From NCBI RefSeq assembly GCF_900182695.1, contig NZ_FXTK01000015.1, positions 1 through 64,000 on the forward strand: a stretch of 64,000 bases of DNA, given 5' to 3'. The position numbers and the translations under genes were made by a program. Below are positions 60,868 to 64,000 of this stretch, piece after piece. Within the stretch, counting starts at the first letter, position 1. Every line of letters begins with the position of its first letter. The DNA comes from Paracoccus laeviglucosivorans. Lineage in GTDB: Bacteria; Pseudomonadota; Alphaproteobacteria; Rhodobacterales; Rhodobacteraceae. The notes below the pieces were generated by a model that was not told the DNA's origin, searched no databases, and saw only the letters and a program-made list of their open reading frames with translations.

Positions 60868-61041
60868 ATGCCAATGTTGTTTCTTGGCTGCGTCGTCGGT
60901 GCGCTTTGCGCGATGTTTGCCTATTACATGGATGCCAGTTACGCCCGGATCGCCGCAACATATGTGGTGTGCGGGACCATCGGCACATTTGCCAACGCCG
61001 CCATGCTGGTATGCTTTTCGCCGGACATCACCCGTATCTGA
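60868..61041 (+). CDS. 57-residue small membrane protein
   Basis: A short ORF encoding MPMLFLGCVVGALCAMFAYY followed by DASYARIAATYVVCGTIGTF and NAAMLVCFSPDITRI. It contains two hydrophobic helices (about 3-19 and 30-50) joined by a short polar turn, with four cysteines. Codon use is ordinary for the genome, but the ribosome binding site is weak (ACGAGAT). No family is recognised. It ends 21 bases before the convergent LysR gene. Confidence 0.5.
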   Translation: MPMLFLGCVVGALCAMFAYYMDASYARIAATYVVCGTIGTFANAAMLVCFSPDITRI

Positions 61042-61062
61042 CAGGCGGTGCAGCGGGCGCGG

Positions 61063-61965
61063 TTAAACATCCGCATCTTCGCGCAATGTCCGGGCCTTGG
61101 CGACGAATGCTGCTAGTGGCGCCTCCAACGCGCCGCGCCTGACGGCCACCGCAATGCTCACGCGATCTTGCTGCCCGGTCAGGGCTTTATACACGACACC
61201 CTCCAGCAGCAGCTTTTGCATCGAAGCGGGCACGAGCGAAAATCCCAGATCCGCTGAAATCAGCGACAGGATCGACGCGATCTGCGGCGCAAGCTGGCCC
61301 AGCTTGGGTTCAAAGCCCGCACGGCGACAAGCATCCAGCGCCGCGTCATGCAGGCTCATGCCGATAGCGCGCGGAGTAAGGATCAACGGCAAAGCGGCTA
61401 TATCCGCCAATGAGATCGCGGCATCGGACGGCGCGGGATCGCTGGTGGCAGAGATTGCGGCGACCAACGGCTCACTTGCCAGATGGTGCGTCACGATTTC
61501 ACTGGGATCGGTCGCATTGGGGCGCAGAATGGCGACATCCAGCCGTCCGGCACTTAACGCTTCGCGCAGGTTGACGGAATTTGCCTCGGACAGGTGCAGC
61601 GCAACGCCGGGACGTTCGCGCCGGAACTCTCGGATCAGACGCGGCACGATCGGGTGAAGTGCCGCCGTGCCGGTGATGCCCAGCCGCAGTTCACCCAATT
61701 CGCCACGGGCTGCGCGTCTGGCGGCGTCTGCCGCCGCGGCGACAAGCCCCGGCAGTGCCGATACCTTGTCGCGAAAAACCAACCCTGCCCCGGTCAATTC
61801 GGCCCCGTGCGGGACGCGATGAAACAGTTGCGCGCCAATTTCACGCTCCAGATCGCGAATTTGCTGGCTCAACGGCGGCTGGCCGATGCCAAGCAGATGC
61901 GCGGCGCGGGTGAAATTGCGCTCCTCGGCCACGGCAAGGAAATATCGGATGTGACGCAACTCCAT
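61063..61965 (-). CDS. LysR-family transcriptional regulator
   Basis: A 300-residue regulator with the N-terminal HTH MELRHIRYFLAVAEERNFTRAAHLLGIGQPPLSQQIRDLE in the standard position and an effector-binding domain with LRLGITGTAALHPIVPRLIREF. It is of the BenM/CatM-like branch by its ELRHIRYF start. ATG at 61965 is used; an upstream TTG at 61989 is possible. It is divergent from the MFS gene at 62058 and is its likely regulator. Confidence 0.9.
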   Translation of the reverse strand: MELRHIRYFLAVAEERNFTRAAHLLGIGQPPLSQQIRDLEREIGAQLFHRVPHGAELTGAGLVFRDKVSALPGLVAAAADAARRAARGELGELRLGITGTAALHPIVPRLIREFRRERPGVALHLSEANSVNLREALSAGRLDVAILRPNATDPSEIVTHHLASEPLVAAISATSDPAPSDAAISLADIAALPLILTPRAIGMSLHDAALDACRRAGFEPKLGQLAPQIASILSLISADLGFSLVPASMQKLLLEGVVYKALTGQQDRVSIAVAVRRGALEAPLAAFVAKARTLREDADV

Positions 61966-62057
61966 CGGTATCTGTTTTCCATATGACAAACGCCTGCGCC
62001 ATATATTGGACGAATTTCAGGCGAAGGTCTATGTCGATGGCTGGAAAGGGACCAACC

Positions 62058-63311
62058 ATGAGCCTCTCTGAGCCCACTGTGGCATTCGCATCGCAAGACC
62101 TGCGCGCCGACACCTATATCCGTCAGGGCACACCGCTGTTTTCGCGGGTGCGGCTGGCGTTGTTCGTCGCCGGTTTTTCAAGTTTCGCACTGATCTATTG
62201 TGTCCAGCCCTTGCTGCCGGAATTCGCCCGCAGCTTTGGCCTGACGCCCGCCAGCAGTTCGATGGCGCTGTCGCTGACGACCGGCTGTCTGGCGGTGTCC
62301 ATCATGGTCATGGCGGGGTGGTCGCAACGTCTTGGACGCAAGGGGGTCATGGTCGGGTCCATGCTAGTCGCCGCCATGCTGAACCTTGCGGGGGCCATGC
62401 TGCCGGGCTGGAACAGCCTGCTGATCGCCCGCGCATTGGAAGGGCTTGCGTTAGGCGGCGTGCCCGCTGTCGCCATGGCCTATCTGGCCGAAGAAATCGC
62501 GCCCGAGGATCTGGGCAAGGCGATGGGGCTTTACATCGGCGGCACGGCATTCGGCGCAATGGCCGGACGGGTCGGCATGGGCATTCTGGCCGAATTCGGC
62601 AGCTGGCGTCTGGCCATGGGCGGTCTGGGCGTGCTTTGCCTGCTGGCGGCGCTGGCATTTGCCTATCTGCTGCCACCATCGCGGAATTTCCAACCCCAGC
62701 AGGGCAATGGCATCGGGTTTCATCTGCGCGCATGGCGCGCGCATATGCGCAATCCGGCGCTGCAGCGGCTTTATTTTCTTGGTTTTTGCCTGACCAGCAT
62801 CTTTGTCACCGTTTTCAATTATACGACGTTCCGGTTGTCCGACGCGCCTTTCGGGCTGGGTCAGACGGCGGTCAGCATGATCTTTCTGGCCTTTGCTTTC
62901 GGCGTCGTGTCGTCATCGGTCGCGGGTGGGCTGGTCAGCCGGATCGGGCGCAGGCCGCTGCTGGTGCTGGCCTTTTCGACCGTGTTGGCTGGCGTGGTCG
63001 TCAGTCTTGCGGGATCGGTCGGCATGATCTTCCTTGCGGTGGCCCTGATAGCCACGGGTTTTTTCATCGGCCATTCCGTTGCAAGCAGTGCGGTTGGTGC
63101 TGCGGCGCAGGGCGCCAAGGGCCACGCGGCATCGCTGTATCTGCTGTTCTACTACGCCGGCTCCAGCATCACCGGAGTGATCGGCGGCTGGTTCTGGCAG
63201 GATGGCGGCTGGTCTGCGGTCGCAGCACTGACAGCGGCCATCGCCGTGCTGGGCATCCTTGTCAGCGCATTCGGCCCGCGCACCGATGCCGTCAGACCTC
63301 AGCACGACTAG
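62058..63311 (+). CDS. MFS transporter (YnfM-like)
   Basis: A 417-residue, 12-helix MFS protein. FALIYCVQPLLPEFARSFGLTP near the N-terminus and GWSQRLGRKGVMVGSMLV are typical of the YnfM/arabinose-efflux-like group. ATG at 62058 has GGAAAGGG upstream; the frame extends back over the LysR promoter. It is divergent from the LysR regulator. Probable efflux; substrate unknown. Confidence 0.9.
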   Translation: MSLSEPTVAFASQDLRADTYIRQGTPLFSRVRLALFVAGFSSFALIYCVQPLLPEFARSFGLTPASSSMALSLTTGCLAVSIMVMAGWSQRLGRKGVMVGSMLVAAMLNLAGAMLPGWNSLLIARALEGLALGGVPAVAMAYLAEEIAPEDLGKAMGLYIGGTAFGAMAGRVGMGILAEFGSWRLAMGGLGVLCLLAALAFAYLLPPSRNFQPQQGNGIGFHLRAWRAHMRNPALQRLYFLGFCLTSIFVTVFNYTTFRLSDAPFGLGQTAVSMIFLAFAFGVVSSSVAGGLVSRIGRRPLLVLAFSTVLAGVVVSLAGSVGMIFLAVALIATGFFIGHSVASSAVGAAAQGAKGHAASLYLLFYYAGSSITGVIGGWFWQDGGWSAVAALTAAIAVLGILVSAFGPRTDAVRPQHD

Positions 63312-63426
63312 CAGCGGCTAACGGTTGAATCGGCCAGCGCCGATTCTCGGAATCGACTAAATTCTTGAAAAACGCGATTTGTTTAGTCGTGTAATAATTT
63401 GCCGAATTTGCTATGATGGTTTTGTG

Positions 63427-63454
63427 GCGCGATAGTCGCGCTTCCCGTTTGGGA
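63427..63454 (+). promoter_or_regulatory. leader hairpins overlapping a ribosome binding site
   Basis: GCGCGA-TAG-TCGCGC (63427-63441) is a tight hairpin, followed at once by TCCC-GTTT-GGGA (63443-63454), whose right arm overlaps the ribosome binding site GGGAGGA of the small gene at 63464. A TATGAT -10-like box lies at 63412-63417. It could modulate translation of the small gene. Confidence 0.4.
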
Positions 63455-63463
63455 GGAACCGAG

Positions 63464-63640
63464 ATGACCAGCAGACCAAGCAAAAGCGAAGTAAAGCAGG
63501 CCATGTTCGACGAACGCCAAAAGCTCAAGGGCACGGCCGATATCTTTGACGACAGCAGCGCGGTCGAGACCGCCCTGAGCACCGGCACAAGACCGGGCAG
63601 CCAAAGTTGGGAACGACTTTACGACGCCCTCGGCAGATAG
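63464..63640 (+). CDS. 58-residue small hypothetical protein
   Basis: A short polar protein (MTSRPSKSEVKQAMFDERQK at the start, ending QSWERLYDALGR) with a strong GGGAGGA ribosome binding site 7 bases before the ATG. It is predicted helical at both ends, with no signal or membrane segment. No family is recognised. A possible hairpin terminator follows (63648-63671) and a Crp/Fnr gene starts 108 bases downstream. Confidence 0.65.
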   Translation: MTSRPSKSEVKQAMFDERQKLKGTADIFDDSSAVETALSTGTRPGSQSWERLYDALGR

Positions 63641-63647
63641 GCCGGAT

Positions 63648-63671
63648 TTGCCCGCTGCTTGCGGCGGGCAA
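63648..63671 (+). terminator. hairpin after the 58-residue ORF
   Basis: TTGCCCGC (63648-63655) and GCGGGCAA (63664-63671) form an 8-bp stem just after the small gene. No T-run follows. Confidence 0.45.
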
Positions 63672-63748
63672 GTTCCATCCCGGCTTTTTGGGAACATTCG
63701 CCATCATTCCCGGTTACGGGCATTGCCGACCGCCCAACGAGAGCCCTG

Positions 63749-64000
63749 ATGACCATCATTCGAACCATCATAGCCCATCTGGCCCGCACCAGACGGTTCG
63801 ACAAGCCGACAATCGAATGGTTCAGGCATGTCGTTACTGAACGCATGGTGTTTGGCAACGACGATGTGATCATGCCCTCCAGCGGTCGTTCGGATTTCGT
63901 GGGTCTGGTCCTGAGGGGCATGGCTGTTAGGCTGCAGGATGTGGGCAAAAAACAGACCATCACGGCACTTTATTCCCCCGGCCAGATATTCAATGCTGAC
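63749..64000 (+). CDS. Crp/Fnr-family transcriptional regulator (start only)
   Basis: The first 84 codons of a gene that runs off the right edge. The translation has the cyclic-nucleotide-binding/Fnr sensor pattern: WFRHVVTERMVFGNDDVIM, then DFVGLVLRGMAVRLQDVGKKQTITALYSPGQIF, which is the beta-roll with the SPGQIF motif. No N-terminal Fe-S cysteines are present, so it is not an FNR-type oxygen sensor; it is closer to Crp-like or Dnr-like regulators. The HTH lies outside the window. Confidence 0.8.
   Translation, partial: MTIIRTIIAHLARTRRFDKPTIEWFRHVVTERMVFGNDDVIMPSSGRSDFVGLVLRGMAVRLQDVGKKQTITALYSPGQIFNAD

Overview
The window looks like a high-G+C chromosome segment of an alphaproteobacterium, most likely Rhodobacterales close to Paracoccus. 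This rests on G/C-rich codon use, a four-cysteine (metal-lid) adenylate kinase of the kind known from Paracoccus denitrificans, a Paracoccus-like etfA fragment at the left edge, and the matABC/MatR malonate genes. No rRNA, tRNA, CRISPR array, transposase or integrase was recognised.

Layout. (1) 1-1650: a broken junction where an etfA piece (minus) meets a 5'-truncated AbrB-family membrane protein, followed by a GntR/FCD regulator. (2) 1668-7500: a malonate-use locus (adk, matB, matA, matC on minus, matR divergent). (3) 7590-14750: a catabolic block of visibly lower G+C: two IclR regulators, an acyl-CoA ligase, a crotonase-fold enzyme lacking both catalytic Glu, and a tripartite tricarboxylate transporter (TctC, TctB, TctA). 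(4) 14785-19083: a second crotonase-fold protein, malic enzyme MaeB and a GGDEF diguanylate cyclase. (5) 19132-29855: a minus-strand exopolysaccharide cluster (aminotransferase, glycosyltransferase, acyltransferase, Wzy-like polymerase/ligase, chain-length protein with a degenerate kinase domain, two different sulfotransferases, Wzx-like flippase), suggesting a sulfated surface glycan. (6) 30231-33767: two L,D-transpeptidases, a small exported protein, a LysR remnant, a VOC dioxygenase and a 50-residue small ORF.

(7) 33878-54595 is the most interesting part: a large organosulfur-scavenging region. It carries four LLM-class flavin monooxygenases (three of the DszA/NtaA/DmoA type, one SsuD/SfnG-like), two DszC/SfnB-type acyl-CoA-dehydrogenase-fold monooxygenases, a signal-less protein with the Cys/His/Arg/Gly pattern of the DszB sulfinate desulfinase, one oligopeptide-type ABC importer served by two binding proteins, an Rrf2 regulator with four Cys, an aldo/keto reductase, an HxlR regulator and an Old Yellow Enzyme. 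Together these could import a bulky sulfur compound, oxidise it at sulfur and at the neighbouring carbon, and release sulfite. No flavin reductase was recognised here.

(8) 54674-64000: a LacI regulator with a MocD-like desaturase/hydroxylase and MocE Rieske ferredoxin; an AraC regulator; a TetR/MFS pair with two tandem operators; a 57-residue membrane ORF; a LysR/MFS pair; a 58-residue ORF; and the start of a Crp/Fnr regulator running off the right edge. All identifications are from reading the translations by eye; no database search was run.
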